A stretch of 64,000 bases of DNA from Planctomycetota bacterium (GTDB lineage Bacteria > Planctomycetota > SZUA-567), in assembly GCA_020060765.1 (NCBI GenBank), contig JAGUZQ010000093.1, forward strand, positions 1 through 64,000, in the 5' to 3' direction. A model generated the notes under the pieces. That model was not told the DNA's origin, did not search any database, and saw only the letters and a program-made list of their open reading frames with translations. Made by a program: the position numbers and the translations under genes. Within the stretch, counting starts at the first letter, position 1. Each line of letters begins with the position of its first letter. Shown here piece after piece: positions 1-8,898 of this stretch.

Positions 1-130
1 AACTTATTTTGCCCTTCAGTGAAGCTTTCACGGTAAATTATGGATGCCACTTGGGCGTATAATTCACAAAATACAGCTATTTTTAATGCGATAGCCCTGG
101 GGCGAATGCAAATATTTTTCCTGAAACAAT

Positions 131-159
131 TTGCTAAACCGGTCGAAAATACATATAAT
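131..159 (+). promoter_or_regulatory. sigma-70-type promoter of the first pseudopilin gene
   Basis: TTGCTA (131-136) and a perfect TATAAT (154-159) are separated by 17 bases. The start codon at 288 would give a leader of about 120 bases. The spacer contains AACCGGT (137-143), and a second AACCGGT lies at 169-175, so the promoter looks operator-controlled. Confidence 0.6.
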
Positions 160-190
160 GTATATATGAACCGGTGTATTGACCAACCGG
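137..190. promoter_or_regulatory. AACCGG(T) repeats around the -10 box, possible operator
   Basis: AACCGGT occurs at 137-143 and 169-175, and AACCGG at 185-190. The first lies between the -35 and -10 boxes and the second just past the expected transcription start. The placement suggests a repressor binding array. The cognate regulator is unknown. Confidence 0.4.
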
Positions 191-287
191 GTTTCCTTTT
201 GTTTGTGCGCGAAAGGAGGATGCTTATGATGTGAGCTATCGGAATTGGCTGTTTTGAAGTTTGGTTTTTGTTTTGGAAAGGTAGAAA

Positions 288-1034
288 ATGAAAAAACGAA
301 ATGGATTTACACTGGTCGAACTCTTGGTGGTTATCGCCATCATCGGCATCCTCGCCGGCCTGCTGCTGCCCGCTCTTACCAAAGCCCGTAATCTCGCCAA
401 TAATACCAGTTGCACCAGTAATCTTAAACAGATCGGTACGGGTCTGGTTATGTATCAGGGCGATCAGGAATACGGGGTTCTGCCGCAGTGCTCTTTAACG
501 GCTCCTCTTCTTGCCTGGATTGATGCTAAAGGCGGAGGCGGAGAAGCTGTCGGAAACCTGAACTGCATGTACGATTTTGGCGAAGGCTTGCTTGCCGACG
601 CGAAGATTTTCAGTTGCGCCAGCAACCCCGCTGCCGCGGTTGATAAAACAGGCGCTAATCTTGATGCGGATTATGCTGCTGGCGTAAAGCCGGAAATCGA
701 TGATGCGCGCAAGACCAGCTTTTCGTTAAGCCTCAATCTGGCTATCAACAGCAAGCCCAACATGGTCACCTGCGGCGACCGGGGGCGGAACGCGACTGGC
801 GTAAAAGCGTTTGATACCGATGTCCATCGGGTCGATGACGAAGTCGCGCCCTATAATGGTGGCTTGAACCACGGCGATAGCCAGAATCTGCTGTACAATG
901 ACGTGCATGTCAAATCCTCCAAGACTTGCAACCCCAAGGATGACTGCGATGATTCAAAGGAAACCGGTAACAATGGTGGGATCTATGTTAAAGGCAATAC
1001 AGGGGTTGACTCCACCGACACTGTCATGGAATAA
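288..1034 (+). CDS. type II secretion-style pseudopilin
   Basis: This 248-residue protein begins with a six-residue basic leader ending in Gly6, followed by FTLVELL. That is the prepilin peptidase site plus the conserved Glu at mature position 5. A hydrophobic helix spans about residues 7-29. The C-terminal part, near residues 194-209, has a His-Gly then Asn-Asp-x-His pattern like the variant ending seen in many PVC-group pseudopilins. It is predicted to sit in the inner membrane and project into the periplasm. The start at 288 follows GGAAAGG (275-281). No pilus assembly genes are nearby, so it is an orphan pseudopilin. It has its own promoter and a strong terminator. Its precise role is unknown. 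Confidence 0.9.
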   Translation: MKKRNGFTLVELLVVIAIIGILAGLLLPALTKARNLANNTSCTSNLKQIGTGLVMYQGDQEYGVLPQCSLTAPLLAWIDAKGGGGEAVGNLNCMYDFGEGLLADAKIFSCASNPAAAVDKTGANLDADYAAGVKPEIDDARKTSFSLSLNLAINSKPNMVTCGDRGRNATGVKAFDTDVHRVDDEVAPYNGGLNHGDSQNLLYNDVHVKSSKTCNPKDDCDDSKETGNNGGIYVKGNTGVDSTDTVME

Positions 1035-1056
1035 CTGTTCGACCACAACAACACCC

Positions 1057-1085
1057 AAGGGAAGCGCTTCGGCGCTTCCCTTTTT
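1057..1085 (+). terminator. rho-independent terminator of the first pseudopilin gene
   Basis: A 9-bp GC-rich stem (1059-1067 with 1072-1080), extended by A:T pairs, closes a TTCG tetraloop and is followed by five T. It begins about 20 bases after the stop codon. Confidence 0.9.
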
Positions 1086-1147
1086 GTTTGCCGCGCGAGT
1101 AGTACAACGCTTCAAAGAAAGATAACTTACTGTCCCCGGACAGTGCC

Positions 1148-2116
1148 TTATCGAAACAACTTTTCCTTGAGCAGCTCCTTGTGCCTGTGGTCGAGTTTTT
1201 TCAGTACAAGCATGATATCTTCAATCCGCCGAAGAAAGGTATCCAGCTTTTCCTCTTCGTAGTCGCCTTTTCCGGCTCCTGCCTTTTCAAGCTCTTCCCA
1301 GCCCGCCTGCGCCAATTCACTCTCCGCCTGTCGTCCAAAGTCGGGATAGAAACTCCGGGTGAACGAAATATATGAATCCACCATGGCGCTGATTACAGAA
1401 AACCTTTGACGAAACAGGAGCTGCTTGATCTCGGCGGCACTATTCTTTTCGAGGAAAAGCATGGTGCCGAACTTTTCCTGATCGTGGAAGGAACTGCCTG
1501 TCTGCGCCCAGCTGCTATGGCGGTCGGCATTCGGCGTCAGGCAGTTCCTGGCGAGATTGAAGCGCCACATGTCGCCTGCTTTGGGTTGCGCGCCGATCAA
1601 CGCAAACGGAATTTTGATTTCGACAATATACCCGCCTTCGAAGTCGCTGGCGGCGCTCTCCCAACCCTCGCCTCCGGCCTCCTGCTTGGGTCTGAACTTA
1701 AGCAGAAAGCGGTTTCCCGCGGCGCTGATCAGGAACTGGAAATAGTTTTCCGCGCCGGGTTGCGTGAGGAAAAACTCCAGCCCGTCGTGCTTCCATATTT
1801 CAACCTCGTCTTTCTGGAAAAGGCTGCGATTCGCCAGATCCGGCTCCAGGCACTTCACCGCCAGATAAAGCGCGTCTTCGGTGCTGCCTAGAATAAAACT
1901 GGTCTGTTTGACGGCGGGATCGGGTTTCCCCAACGTGGTGAAATCGCTTTCCCATCCGGTCGCAGGCCATTCGTTTTCCGCCAGCTTGCCGTCTATGACG
2001 GGCGGCTTCACCAGCTTGAAAACTCCGGCCGCGCGAGGAACGGCAGTCTGTCCCCAGGCGCAGCAACAGGTCAGTATCAATACGGCAAGCTGCATACAGA
2101 TATTTTTTGCAAGCAT
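1148..2116 (-). CDS. secreted protein with a CBM9-like carbohydrate-binding domain
   Basis: The 322-residue product has a hydrophobic signal peptide (about residues 1-22). A CBM9-like beta-sandwich follows at about 25-215, recognisable from the opening VIDGKLAENEW, the DALYLAVKC strand and the DGLEFFL motif. The last 100 residues look helical and carry no domain I recognise. The ATG at 2116 is preceded by GGGGAG. It is the last gene of a minus-strand run with the DUF4091 lipoprotein and the pseudopilin upstream, so a role in binding or processing polysaccharide outside the inner membrane is likely. There is no catalytic domain, and the substrate cannot be read from the sequence. Confidence 0.8.
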   Translation of the reverse strand: MLAKNICMQLAVLILTCCCAWGQTAVPRAAGVFKLVKPPVIDGKLAENEWPATGWESDFTTLGKPDPAVKQTSFILGSTEDALYLAVKCLEPDLANRSLFQKDEVEIWKHDGLEFFLTQPGAENYFQFLISAAGNRFLLKFRPKQEAGGEGWESAASDFEGGYIVEIKIPFALIGAQPKAGDMWRFNLARNCLTPNADRHSSWAQTGSSFHDQEKFGTMLFLEKNSAAEIKQLLFRQRFSVISAMVDSYISFTRSFYPDFGRQAESELAQAGWEELEKAGAGKGDYEEEKLDTFLRRIEDIMLVLKKLDHRHKELLKEKLFR

Positions 2117-2190
2117 AACTCTCCCCTGAAAATGGTTTAAAATGCAGGCCGCCCGGCAAAAACGCGGGGCGGCCTGTCAGTGTTTCCTGT

Positions 2191-4857
2191 TTATTCGTGC
2201 AGGCTCAAAATCAGGTCAATGATTTCCAGCCGTACCGCTTCCAGGTCGCGCGTGGTGTCGAGGCCTTCCAGGTATTCCGCCGCCTTATGCGCGGCTTCGC
2301 CTTTTGCTCCCCCCGAATCCTTGTGCTTTTCGATCAGCATTTTCAGCAAGGTGCCATAGCGGATATCGTCGATTCCTTCCCGGTAGCCTTCGATAGCCAA
2401 AGTCGGGATTACCCCGTCGGCGGTGGGGTAGGAGAAGACGTGTTCGCGATACTGGCTATGGTCGAAGTCGTCGTAGATGTTGCCGAAGGAATGCTGGTAG
2501 GCGTAGGTCATCGCGCCGTCGTAGTTCATCTTCCACAGGTACAGGCCGAAGTTGCGGCGGAACACTTCCGGGTTTTCCGGGCCGGTCTGCGGGTTGGCGT
2601 AGCACAGGATTTTCTGTCCCGCCTCATGCCACATCCGCGCCTCTTCGCGGGAAGGTTCATACGCCTGGATTTGCATGTCAAGCAAGTCGCCAATGTGTTC
2701 AAAGTTTCCTTTAGCGCCAGCCACGAACATTTTTGCCCCGGCTTCGTGCACCGCCTGCCAGACCTTGCGTTGCGAAAGCAATTTGTCCCCGGTCGCCTCG
2801 TCGATGCCGTAAAGGTAAAGGTCTTCGATACCGAATTGCCGCACGATGGCCTGCATCCGCTTGACTTTTCCCGTCACTTCCGCCAGACCCTCAGGCGTGT
2901 CGGGATTGCCTATCCCCGCGCCCAATGACAGCAGCGTCATACCCTTCATCCCGCATTCGTCGCGCAGGCGAAGATAGGTGGACAGGCCGTTAAAAGACTG
3001 ATAGCTGGTCGGATTGTAGATATTATGCTCGTACATGTCGCGCAACTCTGCGCGCAGTTGCTGTTCGCTTTTCTGTTCGGAAGAAATCGTGCCGTAGGGG
3101 TACTTTTCCAAGTCCATTCTTGCGCGGTAATAGATAGAACTGATAAATTCGTTTTCGGTGCTGTAATAGGTTTTTGGCATCGGCAGGCTGAACGGCAATA
3201 CCCGCACCTTCAAGGCGATCTTTCCCAGTTCCTGCTCGCCTTCCATCACCCGTATTTCCGTGTTATAAAATCCGGCCTTGGCATTATCGGGAACGCGCAG
3301 GGTCAGCCAATACTGCTTCACGGTATCCTTATCGATATCGGCCGGTTGCAGGGTCTTGGCATCCCGCACCGGGAAATCCTCCACCGAAAGGATGGTCGGC
3401 CCCCTTTCCTTTTTATAGGCGGGGTCTTCGGTATCCCAGTACTTGTCACCCTCGCGGAACGCCAGCTTGAGGAAATTTTTCTGCTGTTCGTAATCGACTT
3501 TTACCAAACTGTCGTCATGCAGCAGCAGTTCCGGCGTGAGAATGCGTCGGTTACTGTCCTGGCCTATCCCCACCCAGGCGCTTCCCGCCTGATACCAGCA
3601 CTTGACCACGCGGAGATCTAGGTTGTCGCCGGGGATGATCGCGTCTCCCGCCTCGTGCACCAGGTCGCCGACTGAAACCTTGACTCCCTTGAGCTCCCGC
3701 AATGCCTGCACGACTACGCTGGCCGATTCGAATTCCCCCCGCGCCGCGATCATCTTCATGCCAGCGGCGACTCGCGCCGCAACATACTTTTCCTGCGGGA
3801 GTATGCGGAGGTCGATGTTGGGGTTTTCCAGGGCATAGAGGATGACATCGTTGAAGGAGATGCCGCTGGCGTCAAGCTCCTTGACCGTGGCGGCGGCGGT
3901 CTTGATCCGTTCCGCGCTCAGTTTGAAATAGTTATACTCGTGGGGTGCCAGCACGCCTTTCTTTTCCGCCGCGGCGAGTATCGCTTCCATCTTGGGGACA
4001 TACTGGCTGAAAGACGCCGAGATCGCCTTGGCGGTGGGGGATTGAATCTGCAGCGATTCCAACTCTTTTCTGGAGGTGTCCAGAGTGCCGCGAAGGTCGG
4101 AAATGGTCTGCGCGATTTTCTGCTTCACCGGCTCCCAGCGGCGGGTAATCGTTTGCGCGTATTCCGCGGAAGACGGCGTCTCTCCTTCCAGGCGGATATC
4201 GTCAACATAGAGGACAACACGGTCGCCTTTTTTGCCATAAAGGAAAAATCCGATGCGGTCAACCACGCGCCCGAGATTTTCCCCCGTCGCCAGCGCGAGA
4301 TAAGTGCTGGCGATTCTGGCGCTGCCAGTGTCGGCGCGGGCGACCAGGTCTTCGCCGACCTCGACCCATTCGCCGCCGGTGGTTTCCAATTTGTTTTGGG
4401 CGAAAACGCCGCAGCCGGAATGCTCGGTCGGGGGATAAGCATAGTTAACGCCGACCCCGGCTTTCCCGGTAGTGCCGTCCGCCACCAGCAGCCGGGCAGA
4501 AGCGCGCAGTTTCCCTTCCGCCGGAATGTTGACCGGCAGGCTCCAGTAAAAATACGATCCTTCCTGGAAGGTCACGTCAAGTTTGTAGCTCTTCTTGCCG
4601 GCAAAGGCTTTTTCTTCGGTTACGCCTTTGAAGTTGACCACGTATTTGCCGTTGCTCACCCAATCCACGACTGCGTCTTTGCCGTCCTCGAAATCGAAGC
4701 ATATGTTCAGGGGTGCCGTATCAAGCACGGGAGCAGTTGCCGCTGCCACGGAAGATTCGTCGTCCTTAGGCGGGTCGGCCTTGACGGTGTTTTGTTTCGC
4801 AACGCAACCGACTAGAAAAATTGCCGCGCAGAACCAGACAGTGAGCCTTTTTTGCAT
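2191..4857 (-). CDS. DUF4091-containing lipoprotein, glycoside hydrolase-like
   Basis: I start this 888-residue protein at the ATG at 4857 because GGAGG lies just upstream of it; a start 21 bases further out lacks a site. The signal peptide ends in a lipobox, Leu15-Val-Gly-Cys18, so it is probably a lipoprotein. An N-terminal beta-rich carbohydrate-binding-like region covers about 45-235 and a helical linker about 240-330. The C-terminal half resembles the DUF4091/GH123-like TIM barrel, ending with EGYREGIDDIRYGTLL, typical of DUF4091. It probably acts on amino-sugar or related glycans in the periplasm or on the cell surface. It lies 54 bases after the pseudopilin and 74 before the CBM9 gene. 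Enzyme activity is inferred from the family only. Confidence 0.8.
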   Translation of the reverse strand: MQKRLTVWFCAAIFLVGCVAKQNTVKADPPKDDESSVAAATAPVLDTAPLNICFDFEDGKDAVVDWVSNGKYVVNFKGVTEEKAFAGKKSYKLDVTFQEGSYFYWSLPVNIPAEGKLRASARLLVADGTTGKAGVGVNYAYPPTEHSGCGVFAQNKLETTGGEWVEVGEDLVARADTGSARIASTYLALATGENLGRVVDRIGFFLYGKKGDRVVLYVDDIRLEGETPSSAEYAQTITRRWEPVKQKIAQTISDLRGTLDTSRKELESLQIQSPTAKAISASFSQYVPKMEAILAAAEKKGVLAPHEYNYFKLSAERIKTAAATVKELDASGISFNDVILYALENPNIDLRILPQEKYVAARVAAGMKMIAARGEFESASVVVQALRELKGVKVSVGDLVHEAGDAIIPGDNLDLRVVKCWYQAGSAWVGIGQDSNRRILTPELLLHDDSLVKVDYEQQKNFLKLAFREGDKYWDTEDPAYKKERGPTILSVEDFPVRDAKTLQPADIDKDTVKQYWLTLRVPDNAKAGFYNTEIRVMEGEQELGKIALKVRVLPFSLPMPKTYYSTENEFISSIYYRARMDLEKYPYGTISSEQKSEQQLRAELRDMYEHNIYNPTSYQSFNGLSTYLRLRDECGMKGMTLLSLGAGIGNPDTPEGLAEVTGKVKRMQAIVRQFGIEDLYLYGIDEATGDKLLSQRKVWQAVHEAGAKMFVAGAKGNFEHIGDLLDMQIQAYEPSREEARMWHEAGQKILCYANPQTGPENPEVFRRNFGLYLWKMNYDGAMTYAYQHSFGNIYDDFDHSQYREHVFSYPTADGVIPTLAIEGYREGIDDIRYGTLLKMLIEKHKDSGGAKGEAAHKAAEYLEGLDTTRDLEAVRLEIIDLILSLHE

Positions 4858-4911
4858 AACTTTCCTCCCGTGATCCAAGACAATACGACGTGAAATGATC
4901 CGATGAAATAT

Positions 4912-6357
4912 CTACGGGTTCAACTGCACCACATTCACATTTATATCAGCCACTTCAACCAAGGTAGTACTCGCCATTTCCGCAACGACGGAGCTTACGA
5001 TCCGTTGAGTGTCGGCCTTTTCGATATGACCATCAAGAAACCAGAGATCGGCGTCGTCGCCCCGATGGCGCACATGCAGGCGCGATTCCCCTCCGCCGCC
5101 GAGGGCGATGCCGTACGACTGCAACCTGTAAGTCAAAGCCCTGTCGCTTCTAACCCCTACAGAGTCGCCAAATACGAACAGATCGGAAGAACGTCTGACC
5201 TTATTTACCAGAAGATAATTCCAGTTGTAGTTTGCGGCGCCGTTGATGCGGAGATAGACGCTGGAATCATAACTGGTGGTACGAATGCCGAATGAATTGT
5301 AGACTTTACTTGGATTCCAGACCTTGGGCGTCCAATCAGGGCACACAGCCACATTCAGATCCGGCAGATAATTGTTGTCGTTAAGCACCCGGTACCAGCG
5401 GCCCTCGTAGGTGCCGTTCCAGGAATAGGTCTGGAGATAACCGCGATAATCGTTGCTGTACAAGCTGGCGGCTAGTCCGCATTGGCGCAGATTGCTCTGG
5501 CATTTCAACATCCTGGCGGTGTCGCGGGCAAGCGCCAGCACCGGCAGCAACATGGCGGCGAGGATGGAAATAATGGTGATTACCACCAGCAATTCCACCA
5601 GCGTAAAGCCCCCGGTGCAGGAGCGGTTTACATGCTTCATGCTGTTTCTCCAATTCGCCTGGGAGTAGGGATATTGTATATTCACCGAAAGTTCGTCGGG
5701 CTTTCGCACTTGCCACTCCGATTTGTGACAGACGGAATTACCAGGCAAAAAGCCTTCGGCATCGTTCGATGTTTCCAGTTCCCCGGCGATAGCCCGCAGT
5801 TCAGGCGTAGAGTTCCGCAATAAAAAAAGAGAAACAATGCCTTTCTGTATTCCCACGTGCGCCCAACTTTTGAGCAACTCGCGTCCCGCTCCGTCCTCAG
5901 CCATGTCTTCGATGGTTTTCTGAAAAGTCGTAACCCGATAGCCGTCTTTGCTTGTCAGGACATCTGTCTTGTCGAGGTCGCGCTTATATAAGCTTACCCC
6001 TTCCGGGGGCTTTTTGCGAAACTTTACCGGCACGGTGAGGTTGATTATTTCTGCTTTTGTATTGTTAATCCCATAATATTGGAGTGCTGTTTCGTGGCTG
6101 AAAACCCCCACGCTTTTGCCTGCGCGATCCTGTCCCCATAAGTTACAAAAAGTTAACTCTGCCTGTCTGTTGTCAGCATATCCTGGAAACCTGTAAATGC
6201 CATGATCGACATGACGCCAGGCTCCTTGCTGGGTGTGATAAGTGACATGATTCGACTTATAGCCTATTTTATCTGCCTGTTTATTGCTGAAATATCCTGA
6301 TTGCCTGTTTGCCAATTCCTGCAGAGCCTTGAATTTTTCGCTGCTAGCTCGCGGCAT
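4912..6357 (-). CDS. AbiEi-like winged-helix protein fused in frame to a pseudopilin
   Basis: One uninterrupted 481-residue frame joins two unrelated parts. Residues 1-225 match the AbiEi type IV antitoxin/regulator family: an N-terminal winged helix ([15 protein letters not shown] then HGIYRFPGY) and the conserved core [11 protein letters not shown] and LTVP. From residue 240 the protein is a standard pseudopilin: a basic leader, Gly250, then FTLVELLVV, a membrane helix and a C-terminal periplasmic part with [18 protein letters not shown] good internal ATG with its own GGAGA is at 5640, so the pseudopilin (242 residues) can also be made alone. No AbiEii toxin partner is present. The AbiEi half is visibly more AT-rich than the rest, which suggests acquisition. 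Whether the full fusion is translated is uncertain. Confidence 0.8.
   Translation of the reverse strand: MPRASSEKFKALQELANRQSGYFSNKQADKIGYKSNHVTYHTQQGAWRHVDHGIYRFPGYADNRQAELTFCNLWGQDRAGKSVGVFSHETALQYYGINNTKAEIINLTVPVKFRKKPPEGVSLYKRDLDKTDVLTSKDGYRVTTFQKTIEDMAEDGAGRELLKSWAHVGIQKGIVSLFLLRNSTPELRAIAGELETSNDAEGFLPGNSVCHKSEWQVRKPDELSVNIQYPYSQANWRNSMKHVNRSCTGGFTLVELLVVITIISILAAMLLPVLALARDTARMLKCQSNLRQCGLAASLYSNDYRGYLQTYSWNGTYEGRWYRVLNDNNYLPDLNVAVCPDWTPKVWNPSKVYNSFGIRTTSYDSSVYLRINGAANYNWNYLLVNKVRRSSDLFVFGDSVGVRSDRALTYRLQSYGIALGGGGESRLHVRHRGDDADLWFLDGHIEKADTQRIVSSVVAEMASTTLVEVADINVNVVQLNP
5638..5651 (-). promoter_or_regulatory. internal ribosome binding site and start for the pseudopilin half
   Basis: On the minus strand GGAGA stands six bases before the ATG at 5640-5638. 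Translation from here gives a normal pseudopilin with an 11-residue leader. The site lies inside the AbiEi-pseudopilin frame. Confidence 0.65.
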
Positions 6358-6398
6358 GATGAAATTCCTGCGTTTAAAATGTCGCCAAAACTCAATTT

Positions 6399-6426
6399 AG
6401 ATTACATCCTGAAAACTCAATGTCAA
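6399..6426 (-). promoter_or_regulatory. sigma-70-type promoter of the AbiEi-pseudopilin operon
   Basis: Read on the minus strand, a consensus TTGACA (6426-6421) is followed after 16 bases by TAATCT (6404-6399). The start codon lies about 40 bases downstream at 6357. Confidence 0.6.
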
Positions 6427-6623
6427 ATCACACTCAGGAACACCACTGCATCAATACTCAATAAGAACATGTAACATATTTGTATATATAGATTAATATT
6501 TATGCCTCATCTACGGCATTTGTGGATAGCCGAAGTTTGATATTATGCTGACGCAATCCCAAAAAAAGTTTTGTGCGCCTGAGCGTAATCTATAGGCGAA
6601 TCATGTGGCTGTGATAAATAGAA

Positions 6624-6652
6624 GAAGCCCAATGGATAATTCCTTGGGCTTC
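6624..6652 (-). terminator. hairpin, probable terminator of the aminopeptidase gene
   Basis: GAAGCCCAA (6624-6632) pairs perfectly with TTGGGCTTC (6644-6652) around an 11-base loop. On the minus strand it is followed by a T-rich stretch. It lies about 105 bases beyond the stop codon at 6760. Confidence 0.5.
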
Positions 6653-6759
6653 AATGGGAGAGAGAATTTCTATTTCGGAAAACGCCTGAAGCCAGTCGCC
6701 AACTCCAGCGGAAAATCTACGCACGCCAGCACAGGAGACTGTGACTGGGGGAATGTGAA

Positions 6760-8205
6760 TCACCCCGCCAGTTCCTCGGCCAGTTTAATCATGGTTTTCA
6801 CGCCGAAGCCCTTGGCGCCTTTGCCCAGGTGCCCAAGCGCATCCTGCTTGATGCCGGGGCCGGCGATGTCGATATGCGCCCAGGCCTGTTCCTCGGGCAC
6901 AAATTTTTTCAGGAACAGCGCCGCGATGATCGAGCCGCCGAACTTGCCGCCCATGTTGCTGGTGTCGGCGATAGTGGATTTCAGCTTTTCCAGGTACGGC
7001 AGGTGTAGCGGCAGTTCCCAGAAGAATTCCCCCGCCTGCCGCCCGGCGTCCAGGATGTTGCGCGTCAGCTTTGGCTCCGTGCCGAAAGTCCCGGCGATAT
7101 CCTCGCCCAGGGCGACCACGCACGCGCCGGTGAGGGTGGCGGCGTCGACGATCCAGTCAGGCTTTTTCTCCGCCGCCAGCGCGAGGGCGTCGGCCAGTAT
7201 GAGACGGCCTTCCGCATCGGTGTTGGCCACCTGCACGGTCAGCCCCGAGCGGGTGCGGAGAATGTCGTTGGGATGGCAGGCGTTGGCGGAGATGTCGTTT
7301 TCCGCCAGCGGCGTGATGACGGTGATCTTCACCGGCAGTTTCAGTTTCGCGATCGCGCAGGCCGCCGCGAACATCATCGCCGCCCCGCCCATGTCGCGTT
7401 CCATCAGCGGCTGCGAGTCGGAAGGCTTCAGGCAGTAGCCGCCGGTGTCGAAAGTCACGCCCTTGCCCACCAGCGCGAGGTGGCGCGTGGCGCCGCGCGG
7501 ATGGTATTCGCCGATGACGAGGCAGGGCTTGGATTTCGCGCCCTTGCCCACGGTGAGCAGGCCGCCGCAGTTTTCCTTCTGCAAACGTTTATCGTCCCAA
7601 ACCGTAATTTTCAGCCCGGCTTCGCGACCGGTTTTGGCGAAAATTTTCGCCAGGCTTTCCGGATGGATTTCACAGGCAGGCTCGTTCAGCAGGTCGCGCG
7701 CGAAATTGACGTAGCCGAACGCGACCTCGTTAGGGGCGGTCTTTTTGCGCACCGACGTGGCGTCCTGCACCACGATCAGCACCGGCAGCGGCTTGGCCTT
7801 TTCCGACAGGTAGCGGTCGAACCGGTAACTGCCCAGCCACGCGCCTTCGTGCGCGGCCAGGGCGTATTCGGTGTGGCCCAGGCCGAGGAAGACGACGACG
7901 CGCTTCGCTTTCTCCTGTTCGGCTTTTTCCAGCGCCGAGGCGACGGCGGTTTTCATTTCCTGCGGCGGGGTGGAATATTTTTTGTCCAGTCTGGCGGCGA
8001 AGGCAGACATCTGCTTGCCCCCGGTCTGACCGACGAAGACGGTCTTGCCGCCGCCTGCGTCTTCGGGCGCGCTTACTTTCGGGAAGTCGCCGGGCAGGAG
8101 GCCGGGGGAAAAGGCAGGCCTGTTCCCGTCGAAAAACGGCAGCAGCAGATAATCGCCTTCGGCAGGCTTGTAGACTGAATCGATTTTGATAGTTGAAACA
8201 GACAT
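6760..8205 (-). CDS. pepA: M17 leucyl aminopeptidase family protein
   Basis: This 481-residue cytosolic metallopeptidase should release N-terminal residues from peptides using two divalent metal ions. The M17 signature NTDAEGRL is intact, and the upstream metal-binding segment reads GKGVTFDTGG followed by a Lys-Pro. The N-terminal 170 residues form the less conserved M17 cap domain. The length is normal for the family. The ATG at 8205 is preceded by GGGAG. It is transcribed alone, with a gap of 165 bases from the next minus-strand gene upstream. I see no missing catalytic residue. Confidence 0.92.
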   Translation of the reverse strand: MSVSTIKIDSVYKPAEGDYLLLPFFDGNRPAFSPGLLPGDFPKVSAPEDAGGGKTVFVGQTGGKQMSAFAARLDKKYSTPPQEMKTAVASALEKAEQEKAKRVVVFLGLGHTEYALAAHEGAWLGSYRFDRYLSEKAKPLPVLIVVQDATSVRKKTAPNEVAFGYVNFARDLLNEPACEIHPESLAKIFAKTGREAGLKITVWDDKRLQKENCGGLLTVGKGAKSKPCLVIGEYHPRGATRHLALVGKGVTFDTGGYCLKPSDSQPLMERDMGGAAMMFAAACAIAKLKLPVKITVITPLAENDISANACHPNDILRTRSGLTVQVANTDAEGRLILADALALAAEKKPDWIVDAATLTGACVVALGEDIAGTFGTEPKLTRNILDAGRQAGEFFWELPLHLPYLEKLKSTIADTSNMGGKFGGSIIAALFLKKFVPEEQAWAHIDIAGPGIKQDALGHLGKGAKGFGVKTMIKLAEELAG

Positions 8206-8370
8206 GGTTACTCCCGGGGTCAGGCTTCAGACTTCAGAATTTTTTTCCGCAGGCTGAAAGTAGAATCAGACATTATATGAAAAACTCATAAAACGATAAA
8301 TTACCCCCTCCCGGCGCAATACACAAGCTTTTCCCGGATAATTCTGGTTGGGGGAAGGGCTTATTTCGGA

Positions 8371-8865
8371 TTATTCGCCGTTTCCAGAAGCCTGCGGCGC
8401 GGGGGCGGTGAAGTTCAGCCGCCGTTCGGCACGGTGTTTCAGGATGTAAAAAAACAGCGCCAGCAGCACGGCGTAAAACTGGGTGAGAAAATTGACAGAC
8501 ATGCCGCTGGACAATCGTTTCCAATCGTCCATGCCGCCTGACAGCATGTTGATTGTGCCGATCAGGGTGCCAATTGTCCCGGCCAGGAGGGAACTCCAGA
8601 TGCCGAAGCTGCAGGCGACAGGCGCGATCTTGACTATATGTTCCGGCGCGCATCTGCCGAAAGTCAGTAGATATGCAAACAGGCCGTTGATGTCGTTGCC
8701 GTAGGCGATCAGGAACGCGCCGCCGATAATGCCGCACATAAATATTAGCGAAGCCACATCATAGAAAACCTGTAAGCCAGGAATACTGGTGCCGATGCAG
8801 AAAACGCAGATGAAGATCATAACCATGCCGCCTATGATCGAGGAAAATTCCGAATCCTTGCACAT
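8371..8865 (-). CDS. MotA/ExbB-like membrane protein
   Basis: The 164-residue protein has about four membrane helices. Residues about 95-145 resemble the proton-channel core of the MotA/TolQ/ExbB family: a GTIGTLIG helix, a short loop and GMSVNFLTQFYAVLLA, matching the MotA pattern of GTLVG followed by GMAVALL. It is shorter than typical MotA and lacks the large cytoplasmic loop. It lies 33 bases after the TonB-like gene and probably forms with it a periplasm-spanning energy-transducing complex. The start at 8865 follows GGAAAGGA. No ExbD or MotB partner is adjacent. Confidence 0.65.
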   Translation of the reverse strand: MCKDSEFSSIIGGMVMIFICVFCIGTSIPGLQVFYDVASLIFMCGIIGGAFLIAYGNDINGLFAYLLTFGRCAPEHIVKIAPVACSFGIWSSLLAGTIGTLIGTINMLSGGMDDWKRLSSGMSVNFLTQFYAVLLALFFYILKHRAERRLNFTAPAPQASGNGE

Positions 8866-8898
8866 GCTGACGTCCTTTCCATATTTGCCCGTATGCCG

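Larger units (their letters stand above)
6358..6759. other. AT-rich intergenic region, 402 bases
   Basis: This is non-coding as far as I can see. It holds the promoter of the AbiEi-like gene near 6399-6426 and a hairpin at 6624-6652. The rest is AT-rich, with two AAAACTCAAT copies near 6387 and 6412. Confidence 0.6.

Noticed and set aside
40-234. 64-codon frame before the first pseudopilin
   Set aside because: It runs through the promoter and AACCGG repeats, and the good Shine-Dalgarno is at its end, not its start.
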